This document shows, one piece after another, positions 1-12,016 of a DNA stretch of 64,000 bases. A program made the translations under genes and the position numbers. The DNA comes from Eurosta solidaginis (lineage: Eukaryota > Arthropoda > Insecta > Diptera > Tephritidae): the NCBI RefSeq assembly GCF_040869045.1, contig NC_090323.1, positions 270,944,392 to 271,008,391 on the forward strand, written 5' to 3'. The notes below the pieces were generated by a model. It was not told the DNA's origin and ran no database searches. It worked only from the letters and a program-made list of their open reading frames with translations. Numbering within the stretch: position 1 is the first letter of the stretch; each line of letters starts with the position of its first letter.

Positions 1-374
1 GCGTCTTCGTTGATGCGGCCACCTTTCCGGCGTCGTAAATAACCACGGATCTTTTCCAAACGTGTCGGCTTTCTTGGTTTACCAGTTGCGAGTATTGAAT
101 CGGAGACACACGAAATACTCTCGCTACGCAAGCTGTGTGTCTCTTCGTCCTCTGGCGAGGATTGCGGATAATCCTCTTCGGCTTCCGATAGTTCTTGTAT
201 ATAACGTTCGGGTTGTTTTACGATGACTTGCTCGTCAATGCGCACTTTTTTCAATGACTTGGGTGATTCCGAAACAAAACGAATCTCCTGTGATTTACGC
301 AAGAGCAAAAGTATTTCAGGTTCCTCGTCCGGTCCGAGTGGACGTTTATATAAATGTGTCCAAGGATAACCGCC
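1..374 (-). CDS. Third exon of the host gene, continuing beyond the window
   Basis: After a 60-base intron (acceptor CCACATTTTAG|GGC at 375) the frame continues in phase 0 for 124 codons plus two bases to the window edge without a stop. The joined region reads from RRAKER into GGYPWTHLYKRPLGPDEE, then an acidic stretch rich in Glu, Asp and Ser, then a basic patch (KPRKPTRLEKIRGYLRRRK). Alternating acidic and basic blocks and many Ser/Glu-rich sites suggest a phosphorylated, partly disordered protein; that is inference. No catalytic motif is visible. The remaining exons, the stop codon and the 3-prime UTR lie left of the window. Confidence 0.85.
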
Positions 375-434
375 CTAAAATGTGGGAATAAATGTAGCAT
401 GCCAGTTTTTGATTCATTTCTTTCTTGTACTTAC
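375..434 (-). other. 60-base intron of the host gene
   Basis: GTAAGT donor at 434-429 and TTTTAG acceptor ending at 375 on the minus strand. The size is close to the usual short-intron class of flies. Both neighbouring exons are phase 0 at this junction. Confidence 0.85.
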
Positions 435-1840
435 CCGCTCCTTAGCGCGTCTCAGATCCTCCCAACGATATGTCTGCAATGGCACTGGCGGCCGATCAGC
501 ATTAGTTTCTATCAGATACTTCTTCAGTGATTGATAATATTCGCGTTTACAATCATCGGCGAGTTTCTGTGCCTCTGCATTACTTTCGATTTGCGGCAAG
601 GATTCCAAAAATAATTTACGCTCTTCTACATCGGATTGAGTTTTTGGTGAAGGCACGTTTACGATTTTAAGCTCGTTTTGTTGCGCTGGATCGACATCAA
701 CTTTTAAGGCTTCGCCGTTAACGCCACTCAATTGTATAGCGGCGTAAGCGGGTCTGGACGATTTTAAGATGCTCGTTACTTCCGATAGTTGTGCGTCGAC
801 CTTTTGCGTTAAAGAATTGCTTATTTCATCTAATAAAGTCGTATTTGGTTCAGTCTTTTTATCCTGCTCACTCTCTAGGGTGTCAAGTATTTGCACGTTT
901 CTCTTATCATCGGCCTTAAGTTTCTTTTGCACCAAGTCACGATTTTTGAGTGCCTCTAAAACTTCACGCTCTATCTCATTTACCAGCCTCTCTGCGGTTT
1001 CTTTGATTGCCCCACTTGGCTCACACCGTTCAGCAAAACTTGCTGTTGCTACAGTTTCCGTCCTCGCTACTTCCTTCGGTGTCGGCGCTACGTTACCACT
1101 TTTTAGTTCGTTTTTGGTCTCAACTTCTCCACCTACAGTGGTTTCACCCTCAACTTCGATATTCTGCGCCTGACTTGCCTGCACAACACTCTCAACAGGC
1201 TTTTTCGATATAGCACCAAATGGCTCTACTTCAATTACTGTTCGTAAATTTGCATCGGTTTCAACTTTTGACGAGCCCGCAATCAATTCGTCTTGTTGTG
1301 GTGGCAATTCGTTAATACCAACACTCTCGTCTTCTGTTTGATATTCGTCATATGTCTCAATCAAATGAGATTCAATATCAAGTACATGACCCTGACCAGT
1401 AGCGCTGCTACTACTGCACTGTCTATCAATAGCTGGCGTCGATATTGTTGCTTTTGTGTCACTTAAAGATGCATTGGTCGTTGTGAGATTCGCAGCTAAA
1501 ACTTCGCTTTTTATATCCACAATCGGTACAGCGTTTGTAGTCGGTATTTGACTCGTTACAATTTCGTTACTATTAGAACTGCTTTCGGTATTAGCTGCGC
1601 TATTATTACTGACTCGATCAGCACTCGCTCTCGCACAGCTGAGAGAATTCGCTTCACTCGATGGCGCTTTGTTTGTAGTGTTTGGGCCGCCTGATGTTCC
1701 TGCGTTATCTGCTGATGAATCGGCCGCCGTTTCAGACTCAGATATCGCCTCTGAAGCTTGTTGTGCTGTTTGTTTATTATTGATGACTTTAAATATAGTT
1801 TGTTGTTTAGTTGGACTAGTTCCAGCACCGGGTAATGACA
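435..1840 (-). CDS. Large internal exon of the host gene (unknown product)
   Basis: This minus-strand reading frame of about 468 residues is open throughout. The open frame can be traced to 1,874 only by using a TTG. The stretch contains no methionine, so it cannot start a protein by itself. A strong acceptor precedes it (pyrimidine tract ending TACTTGTAG|TG at 1,841), and it ends at a strong donor (GAGCGG|GTAAGT, exon end 435). The N-terminal 200 residues are low-complexity (Ser, Thr, Ala, Asn, Glu rich). From about residue 270 it becomes charged and helical, with a likely coiled coil around ETAERLVNEIEREVLEALKN. It ends in a conserved-looking globular stretch (RPPVPLQTYRWEDLRRAKER). It resembles a cytoskeletal or scaffold-type protein in composition, but no family is recognised. 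Base composition is far less AT-rich than the flanking DNA, supporting a real host exon. Confidence 0.85.
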
Positions 1841-3055
1841 CTACAAGTAGGGGCGAGAGAGCGAAAAAGTTCAAATTAATGTTTTTTGTTGCAAATGAGA
1901 TTTCTAAATTTAGTTCAAGTGAATTTGCAAAAACATTTGACCAAAATAATTTTTGAAATGCGTGATGTACGAAACAAGTGATCGTAGCACAAGAACAAAC
2001 AATTGAACATAAGACATGAGCACATTAATTCAAAAACTATTAGATGAGTTTTTTCGGAGCTAAATGTCGGTATGTATACTCTAGATTTGATGTATGTATG
2101 TATGTGAGGATACAAATATGGCACAGAACACGGTGCGTTACATAAGATGAAATTCAAAAATTCATGAATGCCGCGGTGAGTGCAGGATATGGGGCCCAGT
2201 CATCCAAGCAGATCTTCCCTACTTAATCTTAATTAATATTACTTCGACGCAATGAAATAGGAGAGTTGCTTTCCTCCGATAAATTATGGAGATGGAGCAT
2301 CCAGATATCTGACTACATTTCGGGATATCGGCAAAGGTAGATTTGCATCCCTTCCTCTTTCCTCTCATTCTATAAGCTTTTGCTGAAAATCTTCAAGGAT
2401 GACATTCAAAAATACCATTGGTTGATTGGTGGGGCGAGTCCCAACTTCCCGCTCCTTCTATTCAAACGTGGCTATGTAACCCTCGAGGCTTCTCAGTCAC
2501 GTTAACGGGCATATATAGTTAATTCATTGTTCTAATTGTGTATTATTCTATTTCGACGGAAGATCGCTCAAAGGTTTTCTGCCTTGCCCGGTTACGTTTC
2601 TTGCCATTTTATCAGTATCTTCACCCGAGTACCTAGCGAAACAAATCTATCGAACAAGAGTTAAGAATACAGCGTCGACAAAGTTGTTTCTCGTTGTATG
2701 TTTTGGTTTTGGGCAGTGTTATCGATGTTGATGGTCCTTTGACATCTATAGATCCAGTACGTGCGTGTAACAAGCACTATTGAGCAAGCGCGACCATCTC
2801 GGGAACGAGTTTATATGACCACATTTAACTTTCTAGGCCATACCGCCCTCCATCCCCTACTTGGAGTCGATAGTGCCTCGGCTGCTAAAAAAACAGGATC
2901 CGCCATGGGTAGGTGAGGTTGACAATTGGGTTAAAGGAGCCATAAATTGCGCTGGCAACCTTTGAATCATTTGGATATTTTAGCCGCCTCCTACGACAGG
3001 CATCCCTGCCACGGGTAAATTCTCTTTGTATTTTCTCCATTTCTAGACTTTTGCC
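1841..3055. other. Unannotated intron sequence
   Basis: AT-rich sequence with a short GTAT run near 2,092. No coding frame or repeat shared with the rest of the window was recognised. Confidence 0.5.
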
Positions 3056-3061
3056 AACAGT

Positions 3062-3350
3062 ATTTCAGAAAACTTCAGATGCACTTCGAAAAAGCTCAAT
3101 TATATTTCGGAAAAACACAAATGAATTACAGACAAGACAAATGAAATTCAGAAAAACATAAATGGATTTCAGAAAAGCCGAAATGTATTTCAATTTCGGA
3201 TTTCTGAAATACATTTACGTTTTTTATTTGAGCTTTTCTTAAACACATTTAAGTTTTTCTGGAATCCATTTAGGTTTTTCTGAATTTCATTTGTCTTTTC
3301 CATAGTTCATTTGTACTATTTTGAAATACATTTGCGCTCTTCTAAATGGA
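3062..3350. repeat. Palindromic minisatellite (hairpin-forming)
   Basis: The left half repeats a roughly 25-base unit of the type AAATGNATTTCAGAAAA several times. The right half carries the complement (TTTTCTGAATTTCATTTG and relatives). The axis is near 3,193, where GAAATGTATTTCA faces CTGAAATACATTT. The whole block can fold into one long imperfect hairpin. Confidence 0.75.
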
Positions 3351-4170
3351 AAAGGTTTAGTCCGATTTTAAACTTAACTGCATCATTGTGCAGATATGTC
3401 AGAATTAGTAATTGAGCTGAAAAAATCGAATCTTTTGAAAGTTTATTGAACAAATTCTTGATATTAAGGAGTTCACAGGTTAAATTTAGTTATTTTCCGA
3501 TCTGTTGCAGTTTCACACCAGTTTTTGCACTGGAACAAAAGATAATTGCATCTTTTACAGCATAATTAAATGCTAATTCAAATCAGTCTATACGATTTAC
3601 GCACATATCTACATAATCCAATTTAGCGGAATAACGAACAAAAATTAAAAGTAAAACTTTTGTTGCAATTAAATGCATTACGATCAATGTTATGAATTGA
3701 GGTAAAATTCTATGTACTTTTATGATCTAGAATCGAGGGGATCTAGTAATATTTTTAGCATAAATTAAATACCTCTTCACTTTTATGCTCATATGCACAT
3801 ATTTTCAAGCATGTTTGTAAGTATATCCATACATATGTATGTATGTAAATTCGATTTCTTCAAAAAAATAAAAAATTCTCAATCACAAAAACCATTTTAA
3901 TCACAAATTTCGTAATAAAACAACTCGCTCGTGCATTCTCCGCAATTATTCGCCCCGATCGCGTTTATGACCTTAAGCACACTGATGGGGTTTCAGATGA
4001 AATTCGCAGGAAATTGCTGTCCGATCTCTGAATATGTAGCTTTTACTGCCGCTACCGCTGGTGCTCTTCCCACCTCTCCGTTGCCACTTTTTCAACGACA
4101 AGCAAATTTTTTCAATTGTTTTATGTTGGCTTTTCTCTATTTTCGCTTGGTTATTGTGAGTGTGTTTTTA
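3351..4170. other. Unannotated intron sequence
   Basis: AT-rich, with a short ATGTATGT run at 3,833. An open frame at 3,931-4,218 (plus) has no recognisable motif and runs into the next repeat, so I do not call it a gene. Confidence 0.5.
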
Positions 4171-5867
4171 TACTCAGCTGAGCAGAGCTCACAGAGTACA
4201 TTAACTTTGTTCGCATAACGGTAATCCGTAACGGCATAAACTAATCGAGATAGATATAGACTAGATATATATCAAAATGATCTGGGTGAAAAAAGAAATT
4301 CATTTAGCCATGTCCGTCCGTCTGTCTGTCCGTCTGTCTGTAAACATGATAACTTGAGTAAATTTTGAGGTATCTTGATGAAATTTGGTATGTAGGTTCC
4401 TGGGCGCTCATCTCAGATCGCTATTTAAAATGAAATCGGACTACAACCACGCCCACTTTTTCGATATCGAAAATTTCGAAAACCGAAAAAGTGCGATAAT
4501 TCATTACCAAAGACGGATAAAGCGATGAAACTTGGTAGGTGCGTTGACCTTATGACGCAAAATAGAAAATTAGAAAAATTTTGGACAATGGGCGTGGCAT
4601 CGCGCACTTTTAAAAGAAGGTAATTTAAAAGTTTTGCAAGCTGTAATTTGGCAGTCGTTGAAGATATCATGATGAAATTTGGTAGGAAAGTTACTCCTAT
4701 TACTATATGTGTGCTAAATAAAAATTTGCGAAATCGGATGACGAACACGCCCACTTTTAAAATTTCTTTTTTAAGTCAAATTTTAACAAAAAATTTAATA
4801 TCTTTACAGTATAAAAGTAAATTATGTCAACATTCGACTCCAGTAATGATATGGTGCAACAAAATACAAAGATAAAAGAAAATTTCAAAATGGGCGTAAC
4901 TCCGCCCTTTTTTATTTAATTCGTCTAGAATACTTTTAATGCCATAAGTCGAAAAAAAATTTACCAATCCTTGTGAAATTTGGTAGGGACATAGATTCTA
5001 TGACGATAAATGTTTTCTGTGAAAATGGGCGAAATCGGTTTGAAGCCACGCCCAGTTTGTATACACAGTCGACCGTCTGTCCTTCCGCTCGGCCGTTAAC
5101 ACGATAACTTGCGCAAAAAACGATATATCTTAACTAAACTTAGTTCACGTACTTATCTGAAGTCTTCTATATCTTGCTTTTATAATATGGCCGAAATTCG
5201 ACTATGACCACGCCCACGTTTCCGATATCGAAAATTACGAAAAATGAAAAAAATGCCATAATTCTGTACCAAATACGAAAAAAGGGATGAAACATGGTGA
5301 GGTAATTGGATTGTTTTATTGACGCAAAATATAACTTTAGAAAAAACTTTGCAAAATGGGTGTGACACCTAGAAGTAGAAGAAAGTGAAAAAGTTCTGCA
5401 GGGCGAAATCAAAAGCCCTTGGAATCTTGGCAGAAATACTGTTCGTGGTATGACATATATAAATAAATTAGCAGTACCCGACAGAAGATGTTCTGGGTCA
5501 CCCTGGTCCACATTTTGGTCAATATCTCGAAAACCCCTTCACATATACAACTAAGGGCTACTCCCTTTTAAAACCCTCATTAATACTTTTAATTTGATAC
5601 CCATATCGTACAAACACATTCTAGAGTCACCCCTGGTCCACCCTTATTGCGATATCTCGAAAAGGCGTCCACCTATATAACTAAGGCCCACTACGTTTTA
5701 AATAATCATTAACACCTTTCATTTGATACACATGTCATACAAACACATTCCAGGGTTACCCTAGGTTCATTTTGCTAAATGGTGATTTTCCCTTATTTTG
5801 TCTCCAAAGCTCTCAGCTGAGTATGTAATGTTCGGTTACACCCGAACTTAGCCTTCCTTACTTGTTT
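4171..5867 (+). mobile_element. Hairpin-ended unclassified repeat, copy A (full length)
   Basis: It begins TACTCAGCTGAGCAGAGCTC, which folds as GAGC-AGA-GCTC within a TACTC...GAGTA outer stem. It ends with GTTCGG-TTACAC-CCGAAC (5,830-5,847) then CTTACTTGTTT. Near its end CTCAGCTGAG recurs, giving subterminal inverted repeats. The interior has a CCGT/CTGT microsatellite (4,314), several blocks containing ACCACGCCCACTTT about 150-300 bases apart, and two degenerate units of a roughly 120-base tandem repeat (about 5,490-5,760). It has no protein-coding capacity. Copies B, C and D below define the ends. The class is not known to me. Confidence 0.75.
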
Positions 5868-7427
5868 ATTTAAATTTTCTCAAAAATGGTTGGTTCTTTT
5901 TTGTTTTTCTTTCGTTAAAGAACTTGGGTGTCTAATTGTTGTCTATCTACATCGTACATATATACATATATACGGCTAAATACATTCATACGTACTCGTA
6001 AATATTTATGGATTGCTATATTCTGTGCATTTGTGGGTGGCGATCTTGTTCATGGAATTTTTATGTTCTGCCACAACCACAAACTGCTCGTTCTCAATGT
6101 TCCTTTGCTTTTAGCTTTCCCAATTTCCATTTTCATGCTAGCCGTATTGGTAAATTGGTCATACTAACTCATTAATATTTAAAAGTTAATTTGGACATGG
6201 TCTGTTTGTGCTCAATATTGTTTGAGTAAATAAATAATAACAGCGGCTGTTGATATGAGAGCGATTTCTGTGGCACGATAGTCATAAGAACAAAGTAGTG
6301 AGTGCCGTAGCGTAACCTTCTCTTTAAAATTATCTGATACTATTGCATAATATTGACAGTTGTTCGCTGTTGAAATGACCAATGAGATCAATTAATTTAA
6401 CAGAAAAATCAGTTAGATTGATTGAGAATCTGTAATTTTTACAAAATTTTGTTAACTTGAGACCATAAGTTTTGCTTCTGTTGAAATAAATAAACAAATT
6501 TGTCATATTGCGATGGTACCATTTCGAAAACCACCACGTAATCATCATCAGGCAATTTCGTTGTTTGTTTTCTTGACAGAAAACTCGAACGAAGTTACCA
6601 TTATGTGATCAATTTTACTGAATGTCTGTTAATTCAAGAACAACAAACCTGATTTCTTGATTTTACAAGTTTCATTTCTTTCAGTGTAGTTTTTCTAAGA
6701 CTAATTAGCCATGGGTCTGTTTCCAAGTACGATCAAATTGTTGTTGAAGACGAAATTTTTTCTTTGAAAACGAAATTTTTATTATTTTTTGTTCAAACTC
6801 AATCTTTGTCTTCTTCATCTCTAGCGATATAAACACTTCCCTCAGGTTTATATATTGGAACGATTTTCCGTCATCCCTTGTCAAATTTGGTTTCGAGACT
6901 AACTGGTTTCTGCGTTGTGCCATCATCAGTGTCGATTTTCGTTTATTATTCTACCGTCGAATGTTGTCTGTTTATAGATTTCCATGTTTTTGAGTACGTT
7001 GAGACGGCGGCCGGTAGCTTGTTTGTGAAGGACCCTAACTGTAAAACTGATTAAATCCCTTAAAGACTGTGTCTTAGAATTATCTATAGTATTGAAAACC
7101 ACTATACGATTTGTTGAAAGAAAATTTGATCCACCCTAATGCTCATATGTATATCTGTGTACGTAAGAGAAAGAAGCCACATGCCGATTTCTGTGGTCAA
7201 CAAAATCTTAAGTTTTTTGTTGTGTACATATAGACATTAATGTTAATATCCCAGATTAGAACGACTGTTTGGACAATCTGCGAAAAATTGTTTCGTAGTT
7301 TTTTATGTATTTCATTCACCGGATGAAAGGTAAATATTTATTTGCAATTAAAATCATAATCCTTAAGATGATAACATACTTTGGAAACAAAAACGTTTTC
7401 TTATTTTTAAGTTTAACATAAACAAAT
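5868..7427. other. Mostly unannotated intron sequence
   Basis: No gene recognised. It includes a dispersed repeat at 6,840-6,945, listed separately. Confidence 0.45.
6840..6945 (-). repeat. Dispersed repeat related to 22.8 and 23.0 kb
   Basis: On the minus strand it reads GATGGCACAACGCAGAAACC followed by AAATTTGACAAGGGATGACGG. The same text with changes occurs at 22,985-23,100 (plus) and 22,800-22,885 (minus). The family is unknown. Confidence 0.6.
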
Positions 7428-7431
7428 ATAT

Positions 7432-7980
7432 TGTAACGAATTTATGGAAACTCCGCTTATTTTACACGTTCTTCTAACGTTCGTATCGCTAAATTGTTGA
7501 ATAAATAACTCCAATATCCAATAGTGAAAAATGATCTTTATTAGACTCCTTTTAAAATACTTCGCAATAACACTTATTCTTCGCAACTGACAGCGTGCTT
7601 ACATCAAACTGATTCCTGCTTACTCAGCTTTTGCTCCTTTTATACTCTCTGATGTGTCGTTCGCATACCTCTAGGCGTTTCTTCTTCTAGAAATTACTAC
7701 TTGTTTACCAGCTATAAACTCACCAGCTATAAACTACAGATGCACGTTTATAGCTTTTCAAATAGCCATATGCGCGTGTATATGTGAGTGATACTTCCAC
7801 CGATGATTGCATACTTTTGTGAGTATTTCAAATATATGCATGGCTTTGTGCATATCTCTCCGCTTATTGTATGTACATATGTGTAGACATAATGATTGAT
7901 TTGTTTATGTAGATACAAGTGACTGCTTAGTATCGGCTTAGAGATGATAGTATGCCTTAGTGTTGCTAATATTCGTCACA
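7432..7980 (-). mobile_element. Solo LTR, copy 1
   Basis: It runs from TGTAACGAATTTA to ATTCGTCACA (TG...CA ends) and is flanked by the 4-base direct repeat ATAT (7,428-7,431 and 7,981-7,984), as expected for LTR retrotransposon integration. In the minus orientation it has a TATA-like box (about 7,640) and AATAAA-type polyadenylation sequence near 7,540. No internal gag-pol is attached, so it is a solo LTR. Related copies lie at 41,050 and 48,417. Confidence 0.8.
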
Positions 7981-7984
7981 ATAT

Positions 7985-8723
7985 GTTTTCTTTCTCGGAT
8001 GGGGAAAAGATTTGGCCGTTAAATTATTTTCGAAAAAAAATTCAAAAAACGAATTTTCTGGTTAACTCTAGCTGGCGATTTTCTACATTCCTCAATGAAA
8101 GTTCCTAATGTAATATCAATGCAATTTAATATCATTTTCGAAAAATTTTACAACTACTCTTTTTGAGAAAATCGGTATTTTATGTGAAAAAACTTACGAG
8201 ACATCGCCCCAAAGGTAAAGTCATCATCTGTTTGTCAAGACAAATACGCGTCATGGTTTTAATACAATACGCAGGGTATTGAGTCAGTTTTTTCTCGGTT
8301 GCCAAAAATTTTCCCAATTTTAAATATCATTTTCCCTTTTGATATTTCTTACAGATTTTAGGCCTTAATTATGACTTGAGATCATATAAAACGAAATGCA
8401 TATTTTTTGTTGAGCTTGTGGTAGGTATTTAATACCGAAACATTTTGTACCATCATAGAATTTTGAGATCTGAAAAGAGTTTTCAGCGTGACTCGCCGGC
8501 GGCTACGCCTACAAGTTCTTGATTTTTTTATTTAAATTTCAGTTTTCAACATATTTCTCAAAATTATAAATTTAATATTCAAATATATAAAGGGTTTGGG
8601 TATAGAAAATGTAGTAACCCTAGAAATCTAAAAAAAAATTTGTCACTTGCTTCTTTACACAGCTTACAAGACTTCAAATAACCATTTTTAGTGAAAAGCA
8701 AAATTTTTTGAACAAATGTTATA
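7985..8723. other. Unannotated intron sequence
   Basis: AT-rich; no feature recognised. Confidence 0.5.
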
Positions 8724-9157
8724 TCTAGTATATATATAAAAATCAAATTCTGTGTGTGTGTGTGTTCGCTATGGAAACGTATTTCCCACACTTTAATCAT
8801 CACCAAATTTTGGTTATAGGTTCCTTCGATCAACGGGAAGGTTTTAGGCTAAAAATAATTTCGATATATAAAAGGGGCGTGGCACTTCCCATACAAAATG
8901 GAATCTTTGGTACTGCATAACTCTGAAGGTATACATGTGGTCACTCCCTAACACCACCACGAAAATGTGGAATTGGGAAAAAAGGGGCGTGGCATCTTCC
9001 CTACAAATGGAATTTTTCAGAACTATGGCTGCCGTACAAACTTAGGTTATTTTAACACCTAAAGCTTGACTGCATCGTTGAGTTTGGCTGTTATTCCTTT
9101 TGGACGTTTAGTAATCTGCCGCAGTTGAAACAATTTGTTAGCTTCAGTCTATCTACA
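8724..9157 (+). mobile_element. Helitron 5-prime end, truncated copy
   Basis: It begins A|TCTAGTATATATATAAAAATC followed by AAATTCTGTG and a GT run, which is the typical fly Helitron 5-prime terminus starting TC after an A. Blocks with GGGGCGTGGCACTTCCC follow. No 3-prime end belongs clearly to this copy. It directly precedes a second Helitron start. Confidence 0.65.
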
Positions 9158-9322
9158 TCTATATATGTATATAAAAATCTAATTCTGTGCGTGTGTTCTC
9201 TTTGGTAACGTAATTCCCACGCTTCAATCATCACCAAATGTTGGCTATAGGTTCCTTCGGTCAAGACGAAGGTTCTTTTATATTTCAGAATTAAGAATTT
9301 TAAATTTAACTTTTTTGGCTAT

Positions 9323-9886
9323 GCGAACGAGCAATCTTAGCTAAAAAAATTATCATGTTAACAAAATCAATGATCACATTCAAAACAAAATTCCAGTTGA
9401 AGTGACGCAATATAAATCGATCGACAATTACAGATGAAGATCAAATTGTGAATTATCCAATTGAATTTCTAAACTCTTTAGAACCACCTAAAATGCCTGC
9501 GCATATATTAACTGTGAAAATTGGCTAACCAATCATGCTTCTTCGGAATTTAGACACACCAAAATTGTGCAACGGAACCAGACTACGTTAAGAAATTAAT
9601 GCCGAATGTAATCGAAGCAACAATCATCAGCGGTAAAAGCAGAAGTAAAGATGTGCTCATACCACGGATGCCAATAATTCCTACAGATTTGCCATTCAGT
9701 TTTAAGCGCTTACAGTTTCCTGTACGCCTTGGTGTTTCAATTACAATCAACAAAGCACAAGCACAATCGTTTACTGTTGCAGGATTAAATTTAGAGAGTT
9801 CATGCTTTTCCCATGGCCAGCTAAATGTTGCTTGCTCTAGAGTTGGAACACCAAAAAATTTGTTTATCTTTGCACCGAACGAATAA
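9323..9886 (+). pseudogene. C-terminal remnant of a Helitron Pif1-like helicase
   Basis: From 9,599 a frame of 95 codons matches the last part of Helitron helicases: it has PFSFKRLQFPVRL, the ITINKAQAQS motif (normally TINKAQGQS; the Gly is Ala here) and LNVACSRVGTPKNLFIFAP. Upstream the homology continues in broken form. ERAILAKK begins at 9,324, a frameshift follows, then [15 protein letters not shown] and an in-frame stop just before PIMLLRN. The Rep (rolling-circle) domain and the Walker motifs of the helicase are missing. The fragment sits between intact Helitron ends, so it is the residue of an autonomous parent. Confidence 0.85.
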
Positions 9887-9947
9887 ACCAAAACTATTGT
9901 GTACCCACTTGCATTACAATAAAATACAAGAATGAAATGTTTTATAC

Positions 9948-10481
9948 TATGTTCAAACAGAAAAATAAATTGAGGCTATTTTGATTTAAATTGAGTGGTG
10001 TTCATACAACTCTATTTAGCTTACACAATAGTAATTTGATAGCTGGTTGGCTCATATCTACAGTAACAACATATCTTTGTTGAGACTGTCAAAATGTGCG
10101 TGTTGGTATTAGGTGAATGGAATGGAATGAAAACATAAAACTTTGAAACTTTTGTGTGTTGTAAGAAAATGTGTTCAATGTTTTGGTTTCATTTTGATTT
10201 TGCCATCTTATTTTGACGATCCCTACTCCAGTGAAATGAAAGACATAAAATCAGCTGATGAAATGAGCCAACCATATAGTTCAGCCATGCGTAACTGACG
10301 TTTAAGTATACTCAATAAACACACTTTACAATGTTGCATTTGCAGTTTGAAACAATTTATTACGCAATTTTTTTTAAATTGGCAATTTATTATTACAATT
10401 TATTATATGACAAATTGCGTAATAAATTGCCTAAACAGTATAAATTGCCAATTTGGTGTGTGTTTGAACCTAGTATTAAAC
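9948..10481. mobile_element. 540-bp inverted-repeat element, copy 1 (nested in the Helitron)
   Basis: It is nearly identical to 27,948-28,481. It begins CTATGTTCAAACA and ends TGTTTGAACCTAG, a 13-base terminal inverted repeat with one mismatch. It has no coding capacity. Near its right end it carries two interleaved perfect inverted repeats: CAATTTATTACGCAATTT (10,353-10,370) with its complement at 10,412-10,429, and AAATTGGCAATTTA (10,376-10,389) with its complement at 10,441-10,454. Confidence 0.8.
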
Positions 10482-10619
10482 GAAAATTTCACCAAATATG
10501 CGTACAAAATTAAATTCATTTTACAGAACAATAAACTAAATTATCAACAAACAAAACAGAAAAAATAACGCAACATTCATTCGGTCTCGGGCGTTACAAC
10601 GTACGCCGGGTATAGCTAG

Positions 10620-12016
10620 TTATTTATATATATGTACATATTTTTTTAAATTTATATTTTCGCGTTAGCTGTCGTACGTACATATTGGGAATGTAAAACA
10701 GATTCGATTCCGATTCTGATACGTCGGAACCTCTGATTGATTACACTTTCTACACTCGATTCCGACAGTTTGGGGCCGGATATGATAATAGAAAAGTCAT
10801 GAAATCTCGTCATCCGTGAAACCTCGCAAACTTATTTGTAAAGCCGTTTCGTTTGCAAGGCAACTGTGATCTGAAGTGCGTTGCCTTATTAAGTTTACGC
10901 AAGTGTGTGTAATGTCACCTGTAAACAATTTTCTTTTCAATTAGCGTAGCGTAATCGAAACTATTAAAAAAAATGTTTCACTGAGTGAGAAGTTACCAAT
11001 AGGCAATTAATTTTAATTATAAAATTATTTATAACATTTATAATTTTTTTATTGTTTCACCCTGCTTCTACTGCCGATTTCGATTCTGGTTCCGATTCGG
11101 AATCGTTTTGTTACATCACTAGTGCATATGACCGTTTTGCAGTCATTTGGCAAAACTAAATTTCAATTAGCAATGAAATTTTTTAAAAATATGGGCCAAC
11201 ACGCTAACTTATGAATTAAGAACAAAAGCTTTTTAATTTTACGTGCTGGCCTCAAATCATTTTAAAATTTTTTATGTACATTGGTGTGCATAGACTAAAA
11301 ATGTTATTTTTGCGTTGTAATTTGAAACTTAGTAAATCACCGTAGCAAATAGCGATGGCAATCAACAAACGAAACCAACCCTACAAGACACGACTTAAAT
11401 GAAGACCACTTTGGTAAAAAATGTTTAAAACAACTCCTGAATCGCGGATTAACTCAATATGTATATATAAATTTCCTTTTATAACCCCGCACAAACTTCC
11501 ATTGCGACCGTTGGTAATCTAACTGAAAGTGTTATCGCAGGGAATGTCAGCTCTTCAAAATTTATTTTTCGTATGGCATCCTGCAAAATTTTTGACAGGT
11601 GCATTTGCATGTATTTTGTGTGTGCGCTGCGTATGGTATGCAATGAAATTTTGCTATGCAACGATGCAAGACCATTTGCATTTCGGCAAAATCCTTTGCA
11701 GCAACTCTCGCAACATAGGAAGAAAACATTTGTTCAGCATGCTGCCATCCACTGATATTGCTTGCCTTTAACGTTTTAGAAAAAAATTATCCACCATTCT
11801 GTTTCACCATAAATACAATAAATTTTGAGCTCAGATAGGCCGTTTATTAAACATATTTCGAAATAGCGCGTTCTCCAACTGAATTCTGAGATAGAGTGTT
11901 TTTGAACTGACAGCCCAGATAGGGTAATACTCGACTCAGGCATTTTGTATATTAATTATATTTAGAATACTTGATGAGAAACGTTTACATATATAGATTT
12001 AAAAGTCTACAATTGG
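10620..12016. other. Unannotated intron sequence
   Basis: CGATTCCGATTC-like motifs occur near 10,703 and 11,082. A stretch at 11,820-11,945 ending TAGGGTAATACTCGACTCAG resembles 43,680-43,740. No gene recognised. Confidence 0.45.

Larger units (their letters stand above)
9158..10619 (+). mobile_element. Internally deleted Helitron with a helicase remnant
   Basis: It starts A|TCTATATATGTATATAAAAA and ends CTAG|T at 10,616-10,619. A 3-prime hairpin (GGCGT-TACAACGT-ACGCC, about 10,590-10,606) lies ten or so bases before the end. These are the defining Helitron ends (TC start, hairpin plus CTRR end, insertion between A and T). The copy keeps only the end of the helicase gene and carries a nested inverted-repeat element. 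Rolling-circle replication requires a Rep domain, which is absent, so it could only move with help from elsewhere. Confidence 0.8.

Noticed and set aside
1841..1874. Extension of the host exon to a start at 1,874
   Set aside because: The codon there is TTG, not ATG, and the stretch contains a pyrimidine tract and acceptor, so it is intron end.
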